Origin: Deltaproteobacteria bacterium
GTDB lineage: Bacteria > Desulfobacterota > Binatia > UBA1149 > JAJCZL01
DNA length: 64,000 bases
Assembly: GCA_029262415.1 (NCBI GenBank)
Contig: JAJCZL010000022.1
Coordinates: 16,591 to 80,590, forward strand
Direction: 5' to 3'
The stretch's first letter is position 1. Each line of letters opens with the position of its first letter. The position numbers and the translations under genes are program-made. The notes under the pieces were generated by a model that saw only the letters and a program-made list of their open reading frames with translations, was not told the DNA's origin and did not search any database. This document shows, one piece after another, positions 8,113-17,364 of the stretch.

Positions 8113-8773
8113 TCGAATCCCAGGCTTGGCTGCTATCGGACTGGTCGCGTTCATGACGTGGAGCGCAATTGGCTCGGCTCCGCTCGCGCTTGAGCGAACG
8201 GCTTCAGCGTATGGACAAATCCTCAAGGCCCAGGCAACGCACCCGCTTGCTGATGCCCGTGACGATGGCTTCCGCGATCCGTTCCTTCGTCCAGATGAAG
8301 CCGCAGCTGCACGCGTGTCCGGGCAGTCCGCGCCGAGTGGGCTCAAATTCGAAGACCTACGCCTGACCGGCGTAGTGGTTACCGGCTCGCACCGATTTGC
8401 TTATATCAATGGTAAGCGGCTGCGCGAAGGCGAGCGGCTCGACAGCTTTCTGGTCGATCAGATCGACTTCAACCGGGTGACAGTCTCCGGTGGAATGGGG
8501 AAAAACGATCTTTGGCTTACCGCGGCCCTACCGCGCGAAGACCCGGCCAAGCGGCAGTTGCCTCCCGAACAGGTGTTTCCCGGCCTTGCGGGCATACTCG
8601 CTGCAACCGCAGCCAGTGCTGCCGCACAAGCCGCGTCCACACAAGGCGTGGCCGGCGGTAACCAGGCGGCGACGCAGAGCGCAACGCAGCAGCTGCCGAC
8701 TCCGCCCCCAACGGCAGTGAAAACGGTTCCCGGCGAACTACCGTCGGGATTGTCGTTCTTCACGGGAAGCTGA
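8099..8773 (+). CDS. PilP/GspC-like periplasmic protein
   Basis: The frame overlaps the GspM-like gene by 14 bases, starting at GTG 8099 or ATG 8102. The 224-residue product has an N-terminal hydrophobic segment (signal or anchor), then DPFLRP and a beta-rich domain (LRLTGVVVTGSHRFAYINGK, LREGERLDSFLVDQID) of the HR or PilP type, which links the inner membrane platform to an outer membrane secretin. The C-terminal 60 residues are Ala/Gln/Thr/Pro rich and probably disordered. The presence of this adaptor implies a secretin somewhere in the genome, although none is in the cluster. Confidence 0.6.
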   Translation: MMNLSRIPGLAAIGLVAFMTWSAIGSAPLALERTASAYGQILKAQATHPLADARDDGFRDPFLRPDEAAAARVSGQSAPSGLKFEDLRLTGVVVTGSHRFAYINGKRLREGERLDSFLVDQIDFNRVTVSGGMGKNDLWLTAALPREDPAKRQLPPEQVFPGLAGILAATAASAAAQAASTQGVAGGNQAATQSATQQLPTPPPTAVKTVPGELPSGLSFFTGS

Positions 8774-8778
8774 GGCCG

Positions 8779-10500
8779 ATGCAAGCTGTCGCCGTCGACG
8801 ACTCGCGCCCATTGATCCTCGATCTATTGCTTGCCGACCGTCGCATCGAGCAGAAGGACATAGACGCGGTCTACCAACTCAGAGCCAAAGAAGGCCTGAG
8901 TGTTGAGCACGCGCTGGTAACCACCGGTCTGGTTTCTGACACCGAAATCGCCGAGGTCTATTCGCGTTTGATGCGCGTCGAGATTGTCGATCTCGACAAA
9001 TGCGAACGTCTCGCCGCCGATGAAGCGCAATCGTTGGTTCCGGAGAAGATTCTCAGGGATTTGCGCGTCGTACTGATCTCCGTCGACGGCGGATCTCTCC
9101 ACGTAGCGTTAGTCGATCCGACCGACCTCAGTGCGTTGCATCAGATCCAGCTTTACTGCGGGCTCACACCTGTCGCCCAGGTCGCACCGCTCTTACAGGT
9201 TGACGCTGCGCTCAATGCCATGTTCGGCAAGCGCAACGTCGTACGCGAGATTGTGCTCGAGTCGGCTATGGCCGAGCAGGGGCTCGACGCCGACCTCGAA
9301 GACGACGTGCTCGACCTGGATCGTCCGATTCCGGATACCCCTGACACACAGGTGATTCGCATGGTGAACCATATTCTGCGCCAAGCGATCAGCGAAGGCG
9401 CGAGCGATGTTCACATCGAGCCCCGCGTGAGTGAAGTCGCCATCCGAATTCGCGTCGACGGTGAGTTACACGAACGCCCGTCGCCGCCGAGATCACTGTA
9501 TCTACCTTTGCTGTCGCGGTTGAAGGTCGTCTCGCGCATGGATATCGCCGAACGCAGGTTGCCGCAGGACGGTGGCTTCTCGCTCAGACACCGTGGCAAC
9601 CCTGTAGACGTTCGCGTTTCGACCATCCCGACGATTTTCGGGCAGAAGATGGTTCTACGGTTGCTCCACAAAGATTCGACACTGTTGAGTCTGGAAGCGC
9701 TCGGCATGGACCCCGATCAGTGCGAGCGTTTCGTGAACAACGTACGCGCCCCTCATGGTTTGACGTTCGTGACCGGACCGACCGGGAGCGGTAAGAGCAC
9801 GACGCTTTACGCGGCACTTAACTTGCTCAACTCGCCCAGTAAAAATGTCGTGACGGTCGAGGATCCCGTCGAATACAAACTCGACGGGATTAACCAGGTA
9901 CAGGTTCACAACCAGATCGGTATGGACTTTTCGCACACGCTGAGGGCGTTCCTACGCCAGGACCCCGACGTGATCATGGTAGGAGAGGTCCGCGATCAGG
10001 AGACTGCGCAGATCTGTCTGCGCGCGGCACTGGTCGGACGGGTGGTTCTCTCGACCCTCCATACAAATAGTGCACTCGGTGCGGTCGAGCGTCTGTTCGA
10101 CATGGGCATTGAGTCCTTTATGGTCGCGTCCACGCTGAGGATGGTCGAAGCCCAGCGGCTCATCCGGCGGCTTTGCGAACACTGTAAGGAGCCCGAAAAG
10201 CCCGACCCGTGCACCGCAGAGCGGTTCAAGCTCGAGCCGGACGCAGAGATCTTCAGGCCGCGTGGATGCAACGCCTGCAGCGGAGTCGGTTACAAGGGCC
10301 GCATCGGTATCTTCGAGGTCGTTGAGGTAACTCCTGAACTTCGAACGATGATCCAGCGGCGTGAGTCGCTGCAGGATCTGCAACGCAAAGCCGCAGAGGC
10401 GGGGATGAAGAGCCTCTTTGACAGCGGCCTCGACAAAGTGCGCGCCGGTAAGACCAGCCTCGAAGAACTGGTGAAATCGACGCTTGCGGGCGAGGACTGA
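8779..10500 (+). CDS. gspE: GspE/PilB-type secretion assembly ATPase
   Basis: This 573-residue cytoplasmic hexameric ATPase would power pseudopilus growth. An N-terminal GspE-N domain (about 10-150) leads to the catalytic domain. Walker A is GPTGSGKST (333-341), the Asp box lies in TVEDPVEY, Walker B in DPDVIMVGEVRD (395-406) and the His box in LSTLHTN (424-430). Four cysteines (466, 469, 497, 500) form the zinc-binding tetracysteine motif characteristic of assembly ATPases such as GspE and PilB, as opposed to retraction ATPases. Length and motif order are complete. It is followed by the GspF gene after 5 bases. Confidence 0.93.
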   Translation: MQAVAVDDSRPLILDLLLADRRIEQKDIDAVYQLRAKEGLSVEHALVTTGLVSDTEIAEVYSRLMRVEIVDLDKCERLAADEAQSLVPEKILRDLRVVLISVDGGSLHVALVDPTDLSALHQIQLYCGLTPVAQVAPLLQVDAALNAMFGKRNVVREIVLESAMAEQGLDADLEDDVLDLDRPIPDTPDTQVIRMVNHILRQAISEGASDVHIEPRVSEVAIRIRVDGELHERPSPPRSLYLPLLSRLKVVSRMDIAERRLPQDGGFSLRHRGNPVDVRVSTIPTIFGQKMVLRLLHKDSTLLSLEALGMDPDQCERFVNNVRAPHGLTFVTGPTGSGKSTTLYAALNLLNSPSKNVVTVEDPVEYKLDGINQVQVHNQIGMDFSHTLRAFLRQDPDVIMVGEVRDQETAQICLRAALVGRVVLSTLHTNSALGAVERLFDMGIESFMVASTLRMVEAQRLIRRLCEHCKEPEKPDPCTAERFKLEPDAEIFRPRGCNACSGVGYKGRIGIFEVVEVTPELRTMIQRRESLQDLQRKAAEAGMKSLFDSGLDKVRAGKTSLEELVKSTLAGED

Positions 10501-10505
10501 TCGCC

Positions 10506-11624
10506 ATGGGTGCCGCGATCCACGGGCTCCACGGCAACGGGCTGCGCTCGCTGCGGGTACGTATCCGTACCTCGCAGCACGGGCGTACCAAGCCGGATGA
10601 TATCATCTCATTCTTCCAGCAATTCGGCACGCTTCTCGCCGCGGGGACGCCGCTACTTAGGGCGTTACAGATCACGCGCGAGCAGTGCGAAAGCACATCG
10701 TTCGCGAACATCCTACGGAGACTCACGCAGAGCGTTTCCGCCGGCAACTCGCTCCACGACGCGATGGGCAAGCACCCGAGTGTGTTTGAGACCCAGTGGG
10801 TCGAAATGATCAAGGCGGGAGAGCGTAGTGGGCAATTGCTTGGAACCGTAGTTGGACTAGCCGACTACATAAAGACGAGGAGATCGGTGCGCACGCGTGT
10901 GACCTCGGCGATGATCTACCCCTGCGTCTTGATGGTAGTATTGGTCGGTTCATTGGCGATCATGCTGGGTAAGGTGGTGCCGACCTTTGCGGCGTTCTTA
11001 ACCGATTTTGGCACCGAGTTGCCGGCCATCACCCAGACTGTGATATGGCTGTCCGACTGCTTCAAACGTTACCTGGGTTTGCTCGTATCCGTGCCGATAT
11101 TCACCGGACTTGCCGTGCGCAGCTATCTGCGCACGCCCTCCGGCGCGCGGCGGTGGGATGTGGTGATGATCAGACTCCCGATCTGGGGAACCTTCATGGT
11201 CGAGTCGGCGATGGAGAGGTTCACACACAACCTCTCGTTGTTGCTGGAGTCGGGAACCCCACTTCTAGAAGCGCTGTCTGTGATCGCAAAAATGTTCACG
11301 CGTCACGGCGTATACGCGAGCGCGGTAGGCACTGCGTGCCATTCGGTCGGGAAGGGTTCACCCCTAGGCACATCGCTGGAGCAAACCGGACTGTTTACAC
11401 CGCTGGTTGTCAACATGATTCATGTGGGCGAGCAGGCGGGTAACCTGACCACTGTTCTCGATGAAGTCGCGAGCTACTATCGTGCGCGGGTGGATGTACG
11501 GATCGGACGGCTCATGTCGATGCTGGAGCCCGCGATTGTCATAATCCTCGGTATAACGGTGGGAGTGATTTTGCTCTCGGTCTATTTACCGATGTTTGAG
11601 ATGGCCTCTGGACCCGGCGGCTGA
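10506..11624 (+). CDS. gspF: GspF/PilC-type polytopic assembly protein
   Basis: The 372-residue inner membrane protein has two copies of the T2SF domain (about 30-155 and 235-360). Each holds a helical cytoplasmic bundle with the LLxxGTPLLxAL pattern (FGTLLAAGTPLLRAL, LSLLLESGTPLLEAL) and ends in hydrophobic helices. Motifs ERSGQL and VGEQAGNL, one per repeat, are typical of the family. It is the membrane platform that couples GspE to pilin extraction. It is the last gene of the cluster and ends 14 bases from a converging gene. Confidence 0.9.
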   Translation: MGAAIHGLHGNGLRSLRVRIRTSQHGRTKPDDIISFFQQFGTLLAAGTPLLRALQITREQCESTSFANILRRLTQSVSAGNSLHDAMGKHPSVFETQWVEMIKAGERSGQLLGTVVGLADYIKTRRSVRTRVTSAMIYPCVLMVVLVGSLAIMLGKVVPTFAAFLTDFGTELPAITQTVIWLSDCFKRYLGLLVSVPIFTGLAVRSYLRTPSGARRWDVVMIRLPIWGTFMVESAMERFTHNLSLLLESGTPLLEALSVIAKMFTRHGVYASAVGTACHSVGKGSPLGTSLEQTGLFTPLVVNMIHVGEQAGNLTTVLDEVASYYRARVDVRIGRLMSMLEPAIVIILGITVGVILLSVYLPMFEMASGPGG

Positions 11625-11638
11625 GCCGATCAGTCGAG

Positions 11639-12229
11639 TTAAACCAGGAACCAGGCTGTCCACCAGCCGGCCAACGCGAGGTGTGCGGCGATAAGTACAC
11701 CTTGCCCCGTCCAGACGACGCGTCGAACACGGGGGGTGTGCGCATCAGGCATCCGGCCGTCACGGTACATCCTGAGTGCCCAGACGAGGACGCCGCAGCC
11801 GACCAAGGTCATCCCTGAGCGGTAAAGTCCCACGCCGAACGCGCCGCCGATCTCGATCATATAGGCCATGACTGGGTTGAGCTCGATGAGCAGTCCCATC
11901 TTCAAAGCTGCGAGTGTGCAGGCAGTGTCGATCGCACCGACGATCAGCATGATCGCCGGGCAGACCCAGATCCAATTACTCGGACGCGGCGCCGGAACGG
12001 CTTCGGTTATTACCGCCGGTGCCGACGTAAACGTCCAGGTGGGCGCATCCACCATCGTCGCGTCGATTATGGTCCGATGGACTGTGGCCGCGGTGGTGAC
12101 AGCCGGGCGCCGACGGCTACGGACGCTGTGACGCAGAGGACGGGTCGGTGTAGGAGCGGCGGTCTCAAACTCGGCGCGAGGATAGAAACACCGGCTTGCA
12201 GGGCTGTACGTGTGAGTGCCGCTTCGCAT
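11639..12229 (-). CDS. DUF5658-type small membrane protein
   Basis: The C-terminal 115 residues hold four likely membrane helices with the pattern GAIDTACTLAALKMGLLIELNPVMAYM. The Asp-x-x-x-Thr start and the E-x-NP motif are the hallmarks I associate with DUF5658, a family of unknown function. The N-terminal 60 residues are Arg/Thr/Ala rich and may not be translated. Starts at ATG 12229 and ATG 12055 (138 residues, beginning MVDAPTWTF) are both possible and neither has a clear ribosome site. The gene converges on gspF and is probably unrelated to it. Confidence 0.65.
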   Translation of the reverse strand: MRSGTHTYSPASRCFYPRAEFETAAPTPTRPLRHSVRSRRRPAVTTAATVHRTIIDATMVDAPTWTFTSAPAVITEAVPAPRPSNWIWVCPAIMLIVGAIDTACTLAALKMGLLIELNPVMAYMIEIGGAFGVGLYRSGMTLVGCGVLVWALRMYRDGRMPDAHTPRVRRVVWTGQGVLIAAHLALAGWWTAWFLV

Positions 12230-12468
12230 ATGTAGGAAACTACCCGCGGTTCAGACTCAGTAGAAGAGCGATCGTCAAGAAACCGCCGAAGTTCATCGTA
12301 AATGCCGCCCCCACAAGCCGAACCGTGCGCCAGGGTTTATGCGCTTTGTCAGGTTTTTGGCGTACGGCAAGGACGGCCCAATGCGTTGCCGTACGTAGAT
12401 TCGTACCCCGTAATGTGAGTCGTTTTCAAGCTCGCGGTGGTAGAAGGGGGGTGGTAGACAAACCAGTC

Positions 12469-13038
12469 ATGTCTCGCGATTACGTGACCGTCGTGTCGGG
12501 TCTTCCACGTTCCGGAACCTCCATGCTTATGCGCATGCTGTCGGCCGGAGGCCTGCCGCTAGTGACCGACGGAGAACGGCCTGCGGACAACGACAATCCG
12601 TTGGGTTATTTCGAATACGAGCCGGTTAAGAAGCTCGGTCAAAGCCGCGAGTGGGTTGCGGAAGCGGCGGGCAAAGCGGTCAAAGTCATCTCGATGCTGC
12701 TGCGCGAGCTACCCGTGGATTGCCGCTACCGCGTGCTTTTCTCCGAGCGGGATATGGACGAGGTTCTCGCGTCGCAAGCCGAGATGCTTACCCACCGGGG
12801 ACGCGAACCCGGCGGCGACGATGCACGCATGGGCGAACTGTTCCGGAAACACCTGCTTCAGGTCCAGGGGTGGTTGGCGCAATCCGAGCACACGGACGTT
12901 CTCTATCTTCCTTACGCTCAGACGGTGTCGGATCCAGGCGCTGCGGCCGAACGGATATCGGACTTCCTGGGCGGCGACCTCGACACAGCAGCGATGGCGG
13001 CGGCGGTTGACCCCGCACTGTACCGGCGTCGTGCTTAG
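12469..13038 (+). CDS. Sulfotransferase-family protein (PAPS-binding loop)
   Basis: The N-terminus VTVVSGLPRSGTSMLMRML has the phosphosulfate-binding loop (GLPRSGTS, residues 11-18) of PAPS-dependent sulfotransferases. A second recognisable stretch, RYRVLFSERDMDEVLASQ, matches the region where the family binds the 3' phosphate of PAPS (the Ser in FSERD). At 189 residues it is short, so the acceptor side is minimal. The frame is open far upstream without signal; ATG 12469 starts right at the domain, and GTG 12451 lies just behind a G-rich stretch as an alternative. The substrate is unknown. CysC encoded at 25861 would supply PAPS. Confidence 0.72.
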   Translation: MSRDYVTVVSGLPRSGTSMLMRMLSAGGLPLVTDGERPADNDNPLGYFEYEPVKKLGQSREWVAEAAGKAVKVISMLLRELPVDCRYRVLFSERDMDEVLASQAEMLTHRGREPGGDDARMGELFRKHLLQVQGWLAQSEHTDVLYLPYAQTVSDPGAAAERISDFLGGDLDTAAMAAAVDPALYRRRA

Positions 13039-13727
13039 GATTTGGTTCCAGGCGAGAGCAGACGTCGCGTATCGCGGACGAGATCGGTGAGAGCCTCGGG
13101 GTCGTTGGTGTCGTAGTAACCGCGGATTCGTCCCTTGCCATCAATGAGAACGACGCGCAGGCTGTGGACGATCGGTCCGTGCATCGGTTCTAAGTACTTT
13201 TCTGCGTCGTCAATCCCAAGCTTTGCGGCAAGCTCGCTCGCACGCGACGCATCGAGGTAGAACCCTTTGCGAATGGTAGCGATCATGTCTGCGTACTCAC
13301 CCGTCAAGAAACTCCAGGTACGTGGGTCGGCACCGTGCCGCTCGGCGTATTCTTTCAACACCCGAGAAGTATCGCGTTCGGGGTCGACGGAGAACGAGAC
13401 CAAGCGAAAACGCGGATCGCTGCCGAACTCGTCTTGCAGTCTTTTGACCTTGCGGGCGAGGATTGGACACGGACCCGGACAGGTCGTGTACAGGAAGCTC
13501 GCTATCCAGACCTTGTCGGCGAGCATCGCTGTGCTGAAGGACCGTCCGTCCTGATCGAGGTGTGAGAATTGTGGTGTTTGACCGAGTACCGGCAAAGCAC
13601 GAACCGGTTCGACGAGCGGTCCGATGGTTTTTACGGCAACTGCTGCGGCTAACGCTGCCCCGAGCACGAGAACTAGGGCACGTAGAAATGCCCGTCCACG
13701 GGCGGGAACCCCGTCGGTAAGACGCAT
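13035..13727 (-). CDS. SCO1/SenC-type copper chaperone for cytochrome oxidase
   Basis: The 230-residue protein has an N-terminal membrane anchor (about 12-33) and a thioredoxin-fold domain with the copper ligands of SCO proteins: Cys83-x3-Cys87 in YTTCPGPCP and a late His (188) in HGPIVHS. It acts in the periplasm, delivering copper to, or reducing, the CuA site of cytochrome c oxidase. The start at 13727 overlaps the stop of the ABC permease by one base, so the two are translationally coupled. It is the last gene of the respiratory assembly operon; its stop overlaps that of the converging sulfotransferase. Confidence 0.9.
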   Translation of the reverse strand: MRLTDGVPARGRAFLRALVLVLGAALAAAVAVKTIGPLVEPVRALPVLGQTPQFSHLDQDGRSFSTAMLADKVWIASFLYTTCPGPCPILARKVKRLQDEFGSDPRFRLVSFSVDPERDTSRVLKEYAERHGADPRTWSFLTGEYADMIATIRKGFYLDASRASELAAKLGIDDAEKYLEPMHGPIVHSLRVVLIDGKGRIRGYYDTNDPEALTDLVRDTRRLLSPGTKS

Positions 13728-14578
13728 CACGACACGTAGCGGCTGCGGGCCGTAACGGCCGTAGCGAGCCATGTCATCGACGCGGCGAATAGCAGGGTAA
13801 CGACCAACGACAGCCCAAGCCCAGGGATGTCGCCGAGAACTTCGGGGCGGTCGAGATACAGCAACTGACGGAGAGCCGCTAAAGCGTAAGTAAGCGGGTT
13901 TATCTGCATCAGTATTCGCATCGGCGTAGGCATGCCGTCAGGAGGAAAGAACGCTCCCGAGAGAAACCACATCGGCATGAGGAACGCCATCATGATCGCA
14001 TGGAAGCCTTGCGTGGAATCCATGCGCCAAGCAATTGCGAAGCCCAAACCCGAGAGCGCGAAGGCGATGACGATCAGCAAGAAGAACGCCGCGAACGTTC
14101 CGATCAGTGACAACTCGAACCCCGCTAAGGGTGCCAGCACGAAGATCAGCGCGCCTTGGCCGACCGCGAGCACCGTGGTGCCCAAGAGTTTCCCGTAAAC
14201 GATCGACGAGGCCGGGATTGGCGCGACCAACACGCTTTGCAGTAAACCTTCGTTGCGGTCTTCGATGATCGAGATCGTTGCAAAGATCGCAGTGAACAGT
14301 ACGATCAACACCACGGTGCCGGGGAAAAAGTACTCGACGTAAGCGAGCGGGCTATCTGCCCCGAGCGGCTGGAACGAAGCGCTCAGTCCGACCCCGAATA
14401 ATCCCCAAAAAATCAACGGCTGCACGAGTGCACCGAATACACGGTTACGCTGGCGTACGAAGCGAACCAGCTCGCGCTTGGCGAGCGCGAACACCGCCGA
14501 CCAGCGTGCGGTCGCGGTCGTGGTGTCCCGGTCTACCGTGACTTCAACCGCTTGTGTAGTCGTCTGTTCAGCTTGCAT
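13727..14578 (-). CDS. ABC-2 type transporter permease
   Basis: The 283-residue protein has six predicted membrane helices and the ABC-2 layout: cytoplasmic N-terminus (FALAKRELVRFVRQRNRVFG), a conserved re-entrant part near IIEDRNEGLLQSVLVAPIP, and a final loop with GAFFPPDGMPTPMRILMQINPLTY. It overlaps the ATPase gene upstream by 11 bases. The LLQSVLVAP and P-x-x-NPLTY motifs are those of the DrrB/NodJ group. Located between heme synthesis genes and sco, it probably moves something needed for oxidase assembly; the substrate is unknown. Confidence 0.88.
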   Translation of the reverse strand: MQAEQTTTQAVEVTVDRDTTTATARWSAVFALAKRELVRFVRQRNRVFGALVQPLIFWGLFGVGLSASFQPLGADSPLAYVEYFFPGTVVLIVLFTAIFATISIIEDRNEGLLQSVLVAPIPASSIVYGKLLGTTVLAVGQGALIFVLAPLAGFELSLIGTFAAFFLLIVIAFALSGLGFAIAWRMDSTQGFHAIMMAFLMPMWFLSGAFFPPDGMPTPMRILMQINPLTYALAALRQLLYLDRPEVLGDIPGLGLSLVVTLLFAASMTWLATAVTARSRYVS

Positions 14579-15500
14579 TCCAAAACCTGTGGCCGGTCTC
14601 GCGGATGAATACGTCTTCGAGGGTGGGCTTGGCCAGGCTGATCCCGTCGATTTTATCCTGGAACGTCTCCATCAAGCGTTTTACCAGTACGTGACCGTTG
14701 GGTTGTTCAATACGCAGACTGCCATCGACAAGGACGGGCGACTCGCCGAGTTCGTCGGTGATCCGGGTTGCGAGTGTTTCGGGTTCGGGGCTACGAATCG
14801 TCACGACATCGCCACCGATAGCGCTGCGCAACGTGACCGGCGATCCCGCTGCGACAACGCGACCTTCGTCGAGGATGATCAAATCGTCGCAGCGCTCGGC
14901 TTCCTCCATCAGGTGGGTGGTGACGAGAACGGTGACGCCCTCCTCGGCTCGGAGAGAATCCAGGTGCTCCCAGAGGTCGCGGCGGCCGCCAGGGTCGAGG
15001 CCTGTCGACGGCTCGTCGAGGATGAGGACACGGGGTTGTGACAGTAGGCATTTGGCCAACTCGACTCTGCGCTTGAGCCCCCCCGAGAGCTTCTCGACAA
15101 GTTGACCGGCGCGGTCGGCGATACCCAGCCTCTCGAGCGCGCGCGTGGAGGCGTCGCGGAGATCGTTTCCCGTTCTACCGTAAAGGTGGCCGTGTAGATG
15201 GAGGTTCTCCAGCACCGTGAGCTTTGGGTCGACGCTTGGAGCCTGAAAGACAACGCCAAGATTCTCGCGGATCGCGTGCCGTTCCGACGCCAGGTCGTGA
15301 CCGAGGATCTGTGCGCGACCTTCAAAGCCGGAAACCAGCGTTGCCAGGATTCGAAACAGCGTGGTTTTGCCGCCGCCGTTGGGGCCGAGGACCCCGAAGA
15401 AGCTGCCTGGACTCACGCTGAACGAAACACCGTCGAGCGCGCGGCGTTCTTGGTAGGAGAAAGCGAGGTTCTCGGAGGTTACGGCGGCGTTTGGGTTCAT
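14568..15500 (-). CDS. ABC transporter ATP-binding protein
   Basis: The 310-residue ATPase has Walker A GPNGGGKTT (about 39-47), the signature LSGGLKRRVELAKCL, Walker B RVLILDEPSTGLDP and the switch His in VLVTTHLMEEAERCDD. The C-terminal 80 residues form the extra domain usual in DrrA/CcmA-type exporter ATPases. It pairs with the overlapping ABC-2 permease. Its operon position after ctaB supports a role in cytochrome oxidase biogenesis, but export of an unrelated molecule cannot be excluded. Confidence 0.92.
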   Translation of the reverse strand: MNPNAAVTSENLAFSYQERRALDGVSFSVSPGSFFGVLGPNGGGKTTLFRILATLVSGFEGRAQILGHDLASERHAIRENLGVVFQAPSVDPKLTVLENLHLHGHLYGRTGNDLRDASTRALERLGIADRAGQLVEKLSGGLKRRVELAKCLLSQPRVLILDEPSTGLDPGGRRDLWEHLDSLRAEEGVTVLVTTHLMEEAERCDDLIILDEGRVVAAGSPVTLRSAIGGDVVTIRSPEPETLATRITDELGESPVLVDGSLRIEQPNGHVLVKRLMETFQDKIDGISLAKPTLEDVFIRETGHRFWNAS

Positions 15501-15514
15501 GATCGTAGGAGCGC

Positions 15515-16420
15515 TTAGCTGCCCAGCCTATCGACGACCATGGCGGCGAGTAGCAGCGGCAAGTATAACACCGAACAAAGCATAAGTTGTCTGGCGGAGG
15601 TTTTACTCATACTACGCGCCGCCGCGATTGAAAATCCGATGTAAGTGAGGCCAAGGACGAAGGCCGACCAGAAGTAAAGCGTGCCTGCCATGCCGGCCGC
15701 TGAGACTGTTAACGACACCGGGAGGATCGCAGTTGCGTAGAGCACCATCTGCCGTCCGGTAAGTCCGCCGTCTGGGTCTATGACGACGAGCATCGGGAAC
15801 CCTCCTCGCGTGTAGTCGTCCTTGTATATTACCCCGATCGCGAGAAAGTGGGGGATCTGCCAAAGGAACAAGATCGCGAACAGGATCCAGGCGCGTAGTT
15901 CGACGTTGCCGGTTGCAGCGGCCCAACCAATCATCGGCGGTAATGCACCAGGGATCGCACCCGCAAGGGTCGAGTAGGCTGACAGACGCTTCATCGGAGT
16001 ATACAAAAACAGGTAGGTCACCAGTGTTGCGGCATCCAAAGACGCAGCAACCCAACCGACCAGCGCCGCAAGATAAAGTACGCCACCGGCGGCAATCAGC
16101 GCTCCGAGTGAGAAAACGTAGGCCGGCGAGATCCGTCTCGTCGGCAGCGGCCGGAAACGCGTCCTGTCCATGGAGCGGTCGCTCTCTCGTTCCATGTACT
16201 GGTTGAGCGCGCCCGCCCCGGCACAAGAGAGCCCGGATCCGATCAATACGTGGAGGAGGACCAGCGGAGTGGTGGATGCGAACGTCGAGCCGAGCAGCCA
16301 CCCGACTCCGACGGTCAACAGCACCATTGCCGTGATACGCGGCTTGAACAGCTCGACGTAAACCTGTGAACGCGCGTGGTCGAATACGTCGGCGGTGGCT
16401 TCTGAGTGTGCGGTTTTCAT
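15515..16420 (-). CDS. ctaB: Protoheme IX farnesyltransferase (heme O synthase)
   Basis: The 301-residue polytopic protein belongs to the UbiA prenyltransferase family. It adds a farnesyl group to heme B to make heme O for heme-copper oxidases. The first Asp-rich motif is NQYMERESDRSMDRTRFRPL, and the second conserved region holds YTPMKRLSAYSTLAG followed by GALPPMIGW. About eight or nine membrane helices are predicted. The gene overlaps ctaA upstream by 4 bases (ATGA type), so the two heme-modifying steps are coupled. The start matches the usual N-terminus (VELFKPRITAMV). Confidence 0.93.
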   Translation of the reverse strand: MKTAHSEATADVFDHARSQVYVELFKPRITAMVLLTVGVGWLLGSTFASTTPLVLLHVLIGSGLSCAGAGALNQYMERESDRSMDRTRFRPLPTRRISPAYVFSLGALIAAGGVLYLAALVGWVAASLDAATLVTYLFLYTPMKRLSAYSTLAGAIPGALPPMIGWAAATGNVELRAWILFAILFLWQIPHFLAIGVIYKDDYTRGGFPMLVVIDPDGGLTGRQMVLYATAILPVSLTVSAAGMAGTLYFWSAFVLGLTYIGFSIAAARSMSKTSARQLMLCSVLYLPLLLAAMVVDRLGS

Positions 16421-17364
16421 CGCGCCGTGACCACCGGGTTTGCGAGAGCCGCGGGCTCGGCCAACCCGCCGACGAAGCAGCGAACCGAGAGCAAGACGCT
16501 GGTGGCAAGAATGGCCGCGCCGACAGCTACGTGCAGTGTTGGAAGCCAGCCTTCGAGCATTGTTGCCTGTCGGTCCGGAGTCATCGCGTCGGTGATGATG
16601 AAGGTCGCAAACCCCAGACCGATCTGTACTACTACGAGGCCGGTGACGGCGGAAGCGGGCCTCCGCAGTAACCTAGCGGCTGCTCCGCTTGTGCCCTCTG
16701 CGTTGGCGGCAAGCAGCGTCAACACTGCCAGTAGCGCCACTGCCAGGCCCAACCCTATGTGTGTGTAGAAGATCGGAGCGGCAAGCAGACTTTGCTGGCC
16801 GGCGGAGACGATGTGGCGGATCGACAGGCCGACCAGCAACTGACCAAAAACCGCGACGGCCAAAAGCGTTGCCCATCGACGCAGATGCGGACGTCGGCCG
16901 TTGTCTTGTTGCAGATCAGCCCACACGGGCGAAGTCGCAGCGGCGAGCAGCACGGTTAGGCAGAAGAATGCCTGGCCGACTGCGCCGTGGACGATGGCGA
17001 AATCAATGTCGAGCGACAGAACGCGGATTCCGCCGAGTAGAGCCTGCAGCAGGACAGCTCCTGCTGCCGCGGCAGCAAGGCGTCGGGCCCATCTTCGCGG
17101 ATCGCGTCGCTTCGCGATAATCGCCGTGGTCAGTGTAGCGAGAGTGACGATACCCGCGATCAGACGGTGGCCGTGTTCGGTGCGAACGTTCTCGATCGCG
17201 TACCAATGCGGCGGGTTGATGCTGCCGAACGAAAGCGGCCAATCGGGAACCGCCAAGCCGGCATCGCGACTGGTCACCAGACCCCCGGCGATGATCAAGA
17301 GGAAGGTGAGGCCTGCCGTCAGCACCGCGGCGCGGTGCAAGAGACGGTCGTAATAGTCAGGCAC
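16417..17364 (-). CDS. ctaA: Heme A synthase (CtaA/COX15 family)
   Basis: The 315-residue protein has eight predicted membrane helices in two pseudo-repeats. It oxidises heme O to heme A. Visible family motifs are GGLVTSRDAGLAVPDWPLSFG near the N-terminus and EHGHRLIAG (His64, His66). Later helices hold further histidines in IVHGAVGQ, FYTHIGLG and LHVAVGA, which would ligate the heme groups. It overlaps the small membrane ORF upstream by 8 bases and ctaB downstream by 4. The presence of ctaA implies an aa3- or caa3-type oxidase, whose structural genes are outside the window. Confidence 0.93.
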   Translation of the reverse strand: MPDYYDRLLHRAAVLTAGLTFLLIIAGGLVTSRDAGLAVPDWPLSFGSINPPHWYAIENVRTEHGHRLIAGIVTLATLTTAIIAKRRDPRRWARRLAAAAAGAVLLQALLGGIRVLSLDIDFAIVHGAVGQAFFCLTVLLAAATSPVWADLQQDNGRRPHLRRWATLLAVAVFGQLLVGLSIRHIVSAGQQSLLAAPIFYTHIGLGLAVALLAVLTLLAANAEGTSGAAARLLRRPASAVTGLVVVQIGLGFATFIITDAMTPDRQATMLEGWLPTLHVAVGAAILATSVLLSVRCFVGGLAEPAALANPVVTAR

